Shown one piece after another: positions 51,448-61,000 of a DNA stretch of 64,000 nucleotides. The translations under genes and the position numbers were made by a program. Within the stretch, counting starts at the first letter, position 1. Each line of letters begins with the position of its first letter. A model generated the notes under the pieces. It saw only the letters and a program-made list of their open reading frames with translations. It did no database searches and was not told the DNA's origin. The DNA is from Calothrix sp. HK-06. Lineage in GTDB: Bacteria; Cyanobacteriota; Cyanobacteriia; Cyanobacteriales; Nostocaceae. Location of the stretch: NCBI RefSeq assembly GCF_001904745.1, contig NZ_MRCD01000045.1, forward strand, positions 1-64,000, in the 5' to 3' direction.

Positions 51448-51927
51448 TTAATTTGATTTCTCGCTTGCTTGTACGAAACCTGATTCAAGTTCAGTAAAAT
51501 CCCAAACTTCCTCCTCTTCCTCCCCTATATCATCACCTTCAACATCTTCAATACTAGCCTTACCTTCAATATTCCCATTACTTGAATATTCAGTATTAGC
51601 CTTACCATCTGATTCAACACGGGCGCTTTCTCGCATTACCTCACCCTGCATCGCCACACCTGTTAAACCAAATTCACTCACTATCATGTGGACATGAGCT
51701 AGTAAAAAACGCACCGAATATAATGCTGCTTCCTTCTTCTCAGCCTCACTCGCACCGAAAAACTTCATCGCAAATGGTAGCCACATTGCTGATGCCAATT
51801 CCATCACCACAGAAACACCTTCTCTTTTACCTGGGTGATGGTTACTCAAATAGTGCAACACCTTACCATCCCACGTTTTTTTATCCCTCCCCAAAAACAA
51901 CGTGACGCGCGTCTGTTCCTTATTCAT
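51448..51927 (-). CDS. Possible ParR-like partner of the actin protein
   Basis: 159 residues from ATG 51927 (GTG 51963 possible). N-terminal basic part MNKEQTRVTLFLGRDKKTWD resembles the start of a ribbon-helix-helix or adaptor protein. Helical middle (VMELASAMWLPFAMKFFGAS) and a strongly acidic C-terminal tail (GDDIGEEEEEVWDFTELESG). It precedes the ParM-like gene by 57 bp on the same strand, so an operon is likely. Assignment rests on context. Confidence 0.5.
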   Translation of the reverse strand: MNKEQTRVTLFLGRDKKTWDGKVLHYLSNHHPGKREGVSVVMELASAMWLPFAMKFFGASEAEKKEAALYSVRFLLAHVHMIVSEFGLTGVAMQGEVMRESARVESDGKANTEYSSNGNIEGKASIEDVEGDDIGEEEEEVWDFTELESGFVQASEKSN

Positions 51928-52118
51928 AATCCAATTTTTAACATATTCACTGCATTCACACACCCTGCACCGTTTTCATACAACTGCATTACTTGAAATA
52001 GTATAAGTATTTATTAAATATCTCAACTCAAACCATACACGTTTAACATCACACCCACCTCCTAAATCTAACTTAATTCTTTATTTTTACTTAATATTTG
52101 AGTGTAAACTCACATCCG

Positions 52119-52252
52119 CGCCAAATAATATCAAATGATATCAATTACTATAAAACGCTATCAAAAACCTGCCAAATGTTACATCCTTTACCAAATTTGA
52201 TGAAAAATGAATGGCGCCAAAGAATATCAAATAATTGTAAATGATATCAATC
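52119..52252. repeat. AT-rich direct repeats near oriT
   Basis: GCGCCAAATAATATCAAAT with GATATCAAT after it (52119-52145) is repeated as GCGCCAAAGAATATCAAAT, also followed by GATATCAAT (52214-52251). The array lies between the ParM operon promoter and the oriT candidate; it may bind ParR, MobC or a replication protein. Confidence 0.45.
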
Positions 52253-52386
52253 AATAGCAAATTACACACGCTCGTATCCCAAAACCAACAAATATCGCTT
52301 ACTCCCTCCACATACCCGTATCCCTGACTACGCACTGGTTTGCGCCGTTTCAGTATAATTGTCGTGTATCCGCACGTTTTTGAGTA

Positions 52387-52460
52387 GCGAGCAATGGCGG
52401 CGCAGGGCAAGCCTGCTTAATTCCGCCTCGCTCGCCAAGGGGAAACCCCTTTGGATACCC
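52387..52460 (+). promoter_or_regulatory. oriT: Candidate oriT upstream of mobC
   Basis: Nested inverted repeats stand out in GC-rich DNA: GCGAGC and GGCGG (52387-52400) pair with CCGCC and GCTCGC (52423-52435); inside, GCAGG/CCTGC (52402-52416). Next comes CCAAGGGGAAACCCCTTTGG (52436-52455), an 8-bp stem. It ends 49 bp before mobC (52504), the usual place for the origin of transfer of a MobC-MobA system. The exact nick site is not identified. Confidence 0.55.
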
Positions 52461-52503
52461 CAAATCCCCACATCATCACAGCAGTTTAGTTCACTCAACC
52501 CTT

Positions 52504-52929
52504 ATGAGCAGTAATGGTAAAAAGATATATCAGGCGCCTTCAACTTTAGAAACACCCAAGCCCAAACGAAATATCAATGTCACTTTTAGGTTGACTGAGG
52601 TGGAGAAAGAGGATTGGGAATCTAAAGCCGAGACAATCGGTTGCGGTAATAACTTATCAAAGTTTATTAGGTTGAGTGTAGAAAATAGCAGCATTCGACT
52701 GGCGCCACCAATACCCCCAATAAATAGACAGATATATATAGAGCTAGGGCGAATCGGTAACAACCTCAACCAAATAGCTAAAGCAATTAATTATTCCGTG
52801 AAAATAGGTAATCCAGTTACTAACGACCCATGTCCAGATATTGAAGAAGTAAAGCTGTTATTGAAGGAAGTACAAGCATTATTGGTGGGAATGCCCCTTG
52901 AATCGGCGCCAAGTGAGGATGATGAATGA
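52504..52929 (+). CDS. mobC: MobC relaxosome accessory protein
   Basis: 141 residues. NVTFRLTEVEKEDWESKAET and NNLSKFIRLSVENS give the ribbon-helix-helix-like N-terminal half, and ELGRIGNNLNQIAKAINYSV the MobC family motif. It helps open oriT for the relaxase. Overlaps the relaxase gene by 4 bp (ATGA), so the two are translated together. Confidence 0.82.
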   Translation: MSSNGKKIYQAPSTLETPKPKRNINVTFRLTEVEKEDWESKAETIGCGNNLSKFIRLSVENSSIRLAPPIPPINRQIYIELGRIGNNLNQIAKAINYSVKIGNPVTNDPCPDIEEVKLLLKEVQALLVGMPLESAPSEDDE

Positions 52930-54395
52930 TAGCCAATATCACCAAGGGTAATGGGTTCTACGGTTGTGTTGCTTACGTTTTGGGTAAGGACGACGCGCGC
53001 TTAATCAATACCAATATGGCAGGAGATACACCAGCCCAACTCGCTTGGGAGTTTCGACAATTCGCAAATCTAAACGAACGCACCAAAAAGCCAGTATTAC
53101 ACCTCTCTTTCTCCCCATCCCTCAATGACCGACCGCTCGATGATTGGGAGTATATTCAAATAACCCAGGACTTACTTGATGGATTAAATTTATCAAATAA
53201 TCAATTTATATTAGTCCAGCATAATGATGCAGAATTTGATGGTAAGCCACGACCACATGCCCACCTGGTAATCAATCGAGTCGATTATGAAGGCAAATGT
53301 AACGATGATTATCTCGACTACTACCGCACTGAGAAGGTGCTACGTAAAATTGAGCAGGATTACAATTTATTTATTCAACCTAGTAGTTGGGAGGTTGAGA
53401 ATAAAAAAGCATATCCAAAACATACACAGGCAACAGAAGCAGGCGAATTAAATATAGTTGAAAAGTTACAGCAATCAATAAAACAAGCAGCATACGACCA
53501 GCCAGAAATGCTTACATTCGTAGCACGGTTACTGAAAGAGGATATTGAAGTAGGGTGCAAATTCACACGCACTGGTAAGCTTAAAGGCATTACTTACTGT
53601 GCTGATGGACAGTGGTTTACAGGAGGGAATTTAGGGAGTCAATATAGCCATAATGGTATTAGAAACAAATTAAATGTTAGCTATACAGAAGACCATCAAA
53701 AAGCAATTGAGGAACTAGAAAATAATTATAAACAAGGTATCAAGATTGTTTCAGATACTAGCAGCAATTCTGATGACTCCACATTTGAATCAATCAATAA
53801 TAATTCTCAGGCAGTTAAAGTAAAAGATAATGATAATGCCAGTGTAATACCATCACCTAAAGAATTGTTACCAACTATCACCAAAGAAAAGAAGAAGAAA
53901 GATTCAATTGAAACGTATAAAAGTAAGTCTAATGTGCCAGAGTTAGTTGATAGTAATGATGATTCTCAAGAGGTAGCGCCGCAGCAGGTAAATTATGTAC
54001 CACCAATAGTTGAATTATTACCTGTCCCCAAAGATAAGGATAAAAAGAAAGCTGAAAATACTATATTGCCTGGTGTTGAAGTAGAAACACAACCGACAGT
54101 GGTGCCAGATGCAGCCGAATATCTTAAAATAGTAGCTGGATGCATGTTACATCTAGATAAACATGAAATCAAAGGTAAGACTTTACACGCACAATTTAAT
54201 CCTGAAAATTATGAATTAACGGTTAAACAAAATAGTGGCAATGTAACAGTTTTACAGGGTAATTACAACAATTCGAGCAACCAGTGGAATGTTGCTATTG
54301 ATGATTTAAGTGAAGAAGATAAGCAACGTATAAATCAGCTTAAGCAACAATTCTCTCAACTCAAACAACAACCTAACGCCCAAATTGAAAGATAA
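52926..54395 (+). CDS. mobA: MobP-type relaxase
   Basis: 489 residues. The N-terminal 200 form the relaxase/mobilisation nuclease domain: ITKGNGFYGCVAYVLGKDDA with candidate catalytic Tyr, HLSFSPSLNDRPLDDWEY, and the three-His motif QHNDAEFDGKPRPHAHLVIN. It nicks oriT and leads single-stranded transfer. The C-terminal half is polar and low-complexity (KKKKDSIETYKSKSNVPELV), ending with a DUF-like ASKYLKIVAG-type domain (AAEYLKIVAGCMLHLDKHEI). Intact, unlike the MobV gene that follows. Confidence 0.85.
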   Translation: MIANITKGNGFYGCVAYVLGKDDARLINTNMAGDTPAQLAWEFRQFANLNERTKKPVLHLSFSPSLNDRPLDDWEYIQITQDLLDGLNLSNNQFILVQHNDAEFDGKPRPHAHLVINRVDYEGKCNDDYLDYYRTEKVLRKIEQDYNLFIQPSSWEVENKKAYPKHTQATEAGELNIVEKLQQSIKQAAYDQPEMLTFVARLLKEDIEVGCKFTRTGKLKGITYCADGQWFTGGNLGSQYSHNGIRNKLNVSYTEDHQKAIEELENNYKQGIKIVSDTSSNSDDSTFESINNNSQAVKVKDNDNASVIPSPKELLPTITKEKKKKDSIETYKSKSNVPELVDSNDDSQEVAPQQVNYVPPIVELLPVPKDKDKKKAENTILPGVEVETQPTVVPDAAEYLKIVAGCMLHLDKHEIKGKTLHAQFNPENYELTVKQNSGNVTVLQGNYNNSSNQWNVAIDDLSEEDKQRINQLKQQFSQLKQQPNAQIER

Positions 54396-54415
54396 AAATA
54401 AGGTTATTTACAAAA

Positions 54416-56112
54416 ATACCCTACGCAATCGCACGCACTAAAAAACTAAAACGAAGTAATATTGCAGCCAGCGCAGCATATACTGCCCGAATCATAAAAG
54501 CCCCCATGCCGATAGCAGTAAGAAAAATATTAGGTTGATTGGCGCCACTAATCCTGAAGAACGTTTACAAGATTTGGTATTAGCCAAAATTGCAGAAAAT
54601 CCCCAAAAGCGTAAAATTCGTACCGATGCTGTTTATTGTGTGGAGCTATTACTAACCGCATCACCCGAATACTTCCGACCTGACGACCCCACGCGCGCTG
54701 GATACTGGGATGAAGATAACCTCAATAATGGACTGAAACCAACATTCAATGGTTACAAGAAACTTACCAGGATAAAATTGTCCGCTGCGAACTACACCTC
54801 GACGAAGCAACCCCGCACCTACACGCTTATCTAGTCTCACTTGATGATAAGGGGCAACTGAGATGTAATCATTTCTTTGATGGGCGCCTTCGTATGCAAC
54901 AATTCCAAGACTCGTACCATACTGCAATGTCGAGTTTGGAATTAGACCGAGGACTTAAAGGTAGTCGCGCGCAACACGAAGAAATAAAAGACTTTTACCG
55001 CATTGTAGAAGAGGGACTTGACCTAGATAGCAATAAACTCACCCCCCAACAACTACAAGCCAAAGCTGCTGACCGGGATAGAGCAACCAAACGTCAATCA
55101 GAAATCGAACTCACCGCTCAACAATTAATGCAAGAAAATGAAACGCTACGAACTGAAAATAAACGATTAAAACAAACACTCAATCAATTAAGGGATATAC
55201 CACTACATGATGTTGCTTGGCATTTAGGTTTAATAAAAGAAAAAGATAAGTGGAAGGGTGAGAAGCACTCAATCAATATTGACAGTAGCAAGTGGTATGA
55301 TTTCTATCCATCACAGAATAAAGGTGGTGGTGGCGCCATCGACCTAGTTATGCATGTTGGAGATTACAGTTTTAAGCAAGCAGTGGCATTTTTGAATGAT
55401 AGGTTTGGTGAGGAGAAAATGCTTGCTGCTGTTACCCACCACGCGCGCGGAAGCACAAGATATTGCAAATTTTGAGTCTGTGCAACAGTTTGAGTCAACT
55501 ATTGATAATAAGAATTGGGACAAAGTTAAAAAATATCTTACAAAGCAGCGTGGACTACACCCAGTATTAGTAGAAACCTTTCACTCCTCTGGACTAATAC
55601 ATACTGATAACAACCAAAATGCTGTATTTTCAATGCGTAATTTAGAGGGAAGAACAGAAGGCGCCTTCTTGCGAGGTACAGTTGGAGAAAACAACACCTT
55701 TATGGGCTACGCAAAAGGTACAAAGCGCTCTGGATGTTGGTTTTATTTTCAATCTGGGGGTCAATCAGTCTCAGATGTGGAGCAAGCAGTATTATGCAAA
55801 TCCCCTATTGATGCACTATCAATTGCTCAACTTCAGACTGAAGCAGGCGCCAGGGATAAAAAAATCCCTACTATATATATGGCGACTGATAGTCCTGAAA
55901 GCCTGCCTATAGAGTATTTACAATCAATAGCACGTGTATTGTGCGCTTTTGGTAATGATGATGCTGGAGACTCGCTAACAGGTACAACCCGTGCGTTGTT
56001 ACCCAATGCTCAACAAATAAAGCCAACTGCTATTGATTGGAATTTGGAATTATTGAAATTACGTCAAGATTCTAAGCAGTCAGACAAATCAAACTCTCAA
56101 ATAGAAAAATAA
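54416..56112 (+). pseudogene. Decayed MobV (Pre/Mob) relaxase-primase fusion
   Basis: Pieces in shifting frames: PYAIARTKKLKRSNIAASAA (start codon ATA at 54416 instead of ATG), then after a -1 shift near 54510 HADSSKKNIRLIGATNPEER and VELLLTASPEYF; after another near 54715 LHLDEATPHLHAYLV (MobV His motif) and GLKGSRAQHEEIKDFYR; then HDVAWHLGLIKE and GGGGAIDLVMHVG (CHC2/DUF3991 primase-like); after a +1 shift near 55450 VEQAVLCKSPIDALSI and FGNDDAGDSLTG (Toprim). Three frameshifts plus start loss suggest real decay, though two are at homopolymers or GC runs and might be sequencing errors. Confidence 0.8.
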
Positions 56113-56160
56113 CATTTTCAATATTAGAGTGGCTCTCAAGCGACACTCCAATATACTTGA

Positions 56161-57147
56161 TTATCTACCAAGCTTTTTCAAGTTAGCCAGTACAGTTGTT
56201 TCTCCAGTAGTATCTTTTAACGCACGATAAAGTGATAATGATTTGTTAAAACTGGAAATGGCTCTATTTTTATCTCCCAGTATCAGATAGCATTTACCCA
56301 TATTGTTAAGTGCAGAAGCCTCGTTGTCTCGATTTCCTGCAACACGACTAACTGAAAGTGACTGATTATAGTATGGAATTGCTTGTTTACAGGCGCCGCT
56401 TAGTTCGTAAACATTGCCCAAATTACTGAGTGTGACTGCTTCGCCGTTGCTATCACGCAATGCTCGGAATATAGTTAGTGCTTGATTATGGTTGGTTAAC
56501 GCTTTTTGAGTTTGTCCCAAAAGTGCATAAACTTTTCCCAAATTGGTTAAAGTGGCTGCCATGTCACTACGATTATTTACAGTGCGGTAAATTCTTAGTG
56601 CATCTTCAAAGTAAGATATTGCTTTTGCTTTATCACCAGTCCTGTTATATAAAACCCCCAAACCATTAAGCGTTAAGGCTTCCTTGTAATTCTTAAGTTC
56701 ACGAAAGATAGACAATGCTTGATTATAATACAAAAGTGCTTTTTGATTATCTCCTAATGAAGCATAAGCGGCGCCTAGACCATGTAGCACAGTTCCTTCT
56801 AAATCGCGATTATTGATTTCACGAGTTAGTGGTAACGCTTGGGTATAGTACTTTAAAACTTGCTGCTTTTCACCTAAGCTGTTATGAGCCAAAGCTAACA
56901 AGTTAAGTGTTTTTGTCTCCTCTTCCTTATTTCCAGATTTCTTGTAAAGCTTCAGCGCCAATTCAAAATTACCAATTGCCAGCATAGATGACTCGTAAGA
57001 GCCAACTCGACTCAACATTATTCCCTCGTCTACTAACTTTTTTACATCCACGCCATCAACCACTTGGGCTTCAACTGGCGCCATATATAGAGGTGCAAAC
57101 GTAGAAATTCCGAAAGTTAAAGCAAAAACACAAAATTTTGAGAGCAT
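56161..57147 (-). CDS. Exported TPR-repeat protein
   Basis: 328 residues. Signal peptide ending VEAQ near residue 28. About seven tetratricopeptide repeats of 40-residue spacing follow, of the cyanobacterial A-x-L-x-NLG-x-VY-x-x-x-G type: LHGLGAAYASLGDNQKALLY, LNGLGVLYNRTGDKAKAISY, LTNLGKVYALLGQTQKALTN, LSNLGNVYELSGACKQAIPY. Many relatives end in a CHAT protease domain; this one stops after the repeats. Likely a periplasmic scaffold. Upstream 57148-57401 is AT-rich. Confidence 0.75.
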   Translation of the reverse strand: MLSKFCVFALTFGISTFAPLYMAPVEAQVVDGVDVKKLVDEGIMLSRVGSYESSMLAIGNFELALKLYKKSGNKEEETKTLNLLALAHNSLGEKQQVLKYYTQALPLTREINNRDLEGTVLHGLGAAYASLGDNQKALLYYNQALSIFRELKNYKEALTLNGLGVLYNRTGDKAKAISYFEDALRIYRTVNNRSDMAATLTNLGKVYALLGQTQKALTNHNQALTIFRALRDSNGEAVTLSNLGNVYELSGACKQAIPYYNQSLSVSRVAGNRDNEASALNNMGKCYLILGDKNRAISSFNKSLSLYRALKDTTGETTVLANLKKLGR

Positions 57148-57401
57148 AAATAACTAATCAATAAATCTATATCAGCTAAAATATATATTTTTTACATTCA
57201 TACACATTTTCACAATCAAGGCAATATTAAATACTCGTACAAAATTTACATCCGTTGTTATTTCATATTATTCAGTATAATTAAAGTAGCATAATACACT
57301 TAATACAACTAAGAATTTTGTTAAATGTGAATTGAGCAATAGTTTAATATGCTTGCTTTATATTTTAAATGGGAAAACTATGTATTCTTATGGGTTTATG
57401 T

Positions 57402-58007
57402 TCAAGACACCTCAGTATCCAAAGGGTTAACGTTAAACTGGCTAAGTGCTTGGGTTGTGGATTGGTATTCATTAGGCTCAATGCTAAAGCTAAGAGAAGA
57501 TATTTCCTCGAAATTACGCAAGTCGGCAAGTTCACTCTCCTTAATCGGGCGCAAAGCATTGCGGTTTTGCTCATCAAAGTTATCCTTAGCATATGCCGCA
57601 TGATTAATGCCCTGAAGTCGATGATGTTCTACAAGGTTGTAGAATTCTTCGATTGCTTCCACTTTTTCAGCACTAATTATCATCACTTCGTTTATTCGGC
57701 GCTCATCGCCAGCAATTTTTTCAAGATAATCCGCACGCACAGAACCATCAGGGTTAAGCATTTCTCTCTGCTCAGGGGTAAATATGGCTTCAAGTGGGGT
57801 GTAATTATGCCAAACTTCAGGCGACTCTTCATCAAGCTTTTTCAGTTCTTGATATTTAGCTTGAAATTTCAGACGTTCTTTCTCGATACCAGTTTCACTC
57901 CAACCGTTATTCCTGCACCAAGCTATATATGCTTCATTAAGATTACCACTTGAATCGAGCTTGTCTTTCATTTGATTCAACCATCTTAAAGTTTGTGGAT
58001 ACTGCAT
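57402..58007 (-). CDS. Hypothetical protein divergent from the giant polymerase-like gene
   Basis: 201 residues, charged and helical: LRWLNQMKDKLDSSGNLNEA, CRNNGWSETGIEKERLKFQA, IAGDERRINEVMIISAEKVE. No known domain. Its start lies 24 bp from the start of the 58032 gene on the other strand, so they share an intergenic control region and might be functionally linked. Confidence 0.55.
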   Translation of the reverse strand: MQYPQTLRWLNQMKDKLDSSGNLNEAYIAWCRNNGWSETGIEKERLKFQAKYQELKKLDEESPEVWHNYTPLEAIFTPEQREMLNPDGSVRADYLEKIAGDERRINEVMIISAEKVEAIEEFYNLVEHHRLQGINHAAYAKDNFDEQNRNALRPIKESELADLRNFEEISSLSFSIEPNEYQSTTQALSQFNVNPLDTEVS

Positions 58008-58031
58008 ATTATTTAACCTTTATTTAAAATT

Positions 58032-61000
58032 ATGTCTATTCAAGCAAAACACTTTGATACCCGGCTTAATAAATGGATTCATATTGACGGGAACCAAGAT
58101 AATCAAGAATCTATATTACAAGAAAAAATCTCAAACACGCTACTTGAGAGATTTTTACCAGGTAAAGAATTTTCATTCGGTCACATGGATGAGGGCACAA
58201 CTGAAGATCAACTTAAAAATCATCCTGATGGGCATAAATTACTATTATCTTCAAAATCTCGACTATTATATGGCTCTGAAGAATGCTTAGACGTAATAAA
58301 TCAGCTTTGTCCAGACAGTAAAGACAGAGGCGCCTACGGTTCAATATTTCTTGGTGGGTGTCGCACTGCTATAGACACCGAACTCAATATATTAATTGTC
58401 GATGACACAAACGGTGACAACGGAGGCATCATTGATAATGACCAAGCATACAGGTTAACCGGTGACTGTTATGGTCAGATGTCCGATGAAATTTATCGCC
58501 AACTTACTGGTCACCAAGACGGGGATAAGTATCGCGTAATTCAACATCGATTTGGTTGGACACCTGAAGATGGTGATGACGATAAACATAGGTTTGGGAA
58601 AGGAACATTTCGCCCTGCTAACCTCGATAACCTCAAATATTTCAGTGAAGAACAACCCAAAATTGATGTAATTATTCCTATATCCTCGTTTAAAGGTACT
58701 GATAAAGATAATCCCGCAGGGCCAAGCAAACCGCAAATCAAACCTGGCTTATATACACAGAAAGTGTGGATTGGCGAAAAATCCCAGTCAGAACTAGGTA
58801 AAACTGCTATATCACAGGTAGTTGCGTCATTTCCCAAAGGTTTGAAGGATTTTACCGAAATAATCGAGCAAGAAGCACAAAAATTAGCTGAAGCTCAAAA
58901 AGACCCACGCAAATTAGCCCAACTTTACTGTGAAAAGTATGAAAAGCGTAAAGACTTTCTTGAAGAAGAAGCAAATAACCTCAAAGAGGAAGTCAATATA
59001 GAATTTGACCAAGGTAAACAAGATAACATCAACAAACTACGCGAACGTCTTGAAAACGATTCTTTCACTTACAAAATAATCAAAGCCGACCTCGCTGGCT
59101 CAGGACAACTGCTCGAAACCGAAAAAATAAAGAACGAATTAACTAAATTCGTACAAAACGAGTGGCGCGATATCGCCATTGGTAAAAAACTTACGTTCGA
59201 GCGGGCGCTTGTAATCCCCTCCAAAGACTTAAAAAACGGTGAAATTTGCATACCAAAGTACAAAGATGGTGAAGAAGTACTAAATTTTCGTTCTCCTTTC
59301 CTCAATTCAAACGGCATGTGCGTGTCATCTAACAAGCTAGTTGATGACAGGCTATGTCCTGACGGGAAAATACTCGAAGGTATCATCGTTGTATCAGACG
59401 AAACATCTGAAAGAATGTACAAACGTATTTCTTCAGAGATTGAAGAAGTACTGCCAGAAGCTAAATCGCAAGGAATTAAGTTGGATGGTATAGAAAACTA
59501 CCTCAACAACAAGGAGTATGATAAAAAGGAAGTTCCTGAGAAAATCAAGTTTACAGACAAACTCAACGAATATATAACAACACTTAACGGCGCCGGGTAC
59601 AATATTGATTTATTACCATACGAGTCTGAGCAAGAAAGACAAGCACGCGACTACGACGGTGACTGTATTGGGTTTGAGAAAGCAAGCAAATACCCTAACC
59701 TTGCCGAAGAAGCTATTGAGCGCAATAAACCAGAAAACGCCTATTTACCAACGGTTAAAGAAAAAAAGCAATCTTTCTATAATGAAGATGGTACACAACC
59801 TTCATTTGAAAAAATTGCCAAGCATATGAGCGATGGTATTAGTGTGGGTGTGATTAACAATCATCTCACATCAATCGAAGCGCTTGAATCAGAACAAGAA
59901 ATAATTAAATTATATGGTAATAAAAACCAACAATTAGAGCATGTTTCTGGAGTAGCAAAGCACTATTACAAAATATTAAAGAGGGAAGACCCTGAAAAGG
60001 AATATACAATTGTTCCTCAAAAATACAAAGAACCGATGCGTGAATTTGTAAAATTAGCAAATGCTGCTAAATCAAATAATTCACAGGAATTGGCGCTTCA
60101 AGCAATGGCAGTTAATAAGGAAATGTATCGAGAATTAATTGCCGATGCTGCATATCAAAATCAAATTGCAGTTGACTTGTTTAAAAGTGCTAAACCACCT
60201 GATATGGATGCAGTTAGAAAAAATTCAAGAATATTGCATCGACAAGTTAACTATATAAAAGATAAAAAAGACACTAAAGTATACGACACTGAAACAATAA
60301 ACCCAACTGGGCAGTCTCCAGTAGAGTTACTTATTGCTAAAACTAACCAGTATTTCAGAAAAGCGCAACTCGATTCTCGCGAAATATCACAATTCAAAGA
60401 TTTATTTGATGGCGTTGAATTTACCAACAACCAACGATTAAGGGCAACGTTGGCTAAAAAAGAGTTCGATACCATCTTCAATGCAGCTTCAAATCTTTCA
60501 AGGCGCCGTGAAACTGAAAAAGGTCCAAATGTTGATTTAACACTATCAAACAACACCAAGCTTAATGTCACAAATCTACTTGATGCTAAACATCCAGACA
60601 TCTGGACAGCTAAAACACTTAAAATCAAAGTAGAGCTAATCGATGAAGAAAAAATTAGCAGCAGTAAACCGCATAAGTATGAAGTACTAGCACAAGTTGA
60701 TAACGCAGTTGATGAAACAGGAAATGACAAATATTTAAGATTAGGTACTATTTCTAAAGAGCAAGAATACAGCTTAATTAAAGAAACAGGTATTCAATTT
60801 GGGCAGGTATATAATGTTGACAATTTTGATTTTAAACCAGCCCTTAGCGAAGGGCAAATCAAAGTAATGTTTAATCATGCTTATGATGTAGCCCGAACGT
60901 TTTATGAATCAATACCAGAAGAAGATAAATTAAGTATGGCTGCTGCTACTTGGGCAGTATCAACAACTAAATTTACCCAAGAAAAAGATGAAGAAGGGGA

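Noticed and set aside
57349-57953. Plus-strand frames of 84 and 194 codons
   Set aside because: Antisense to the 201-residue gene at 57402-58007, which has a better protein-like composition and a plausible start.
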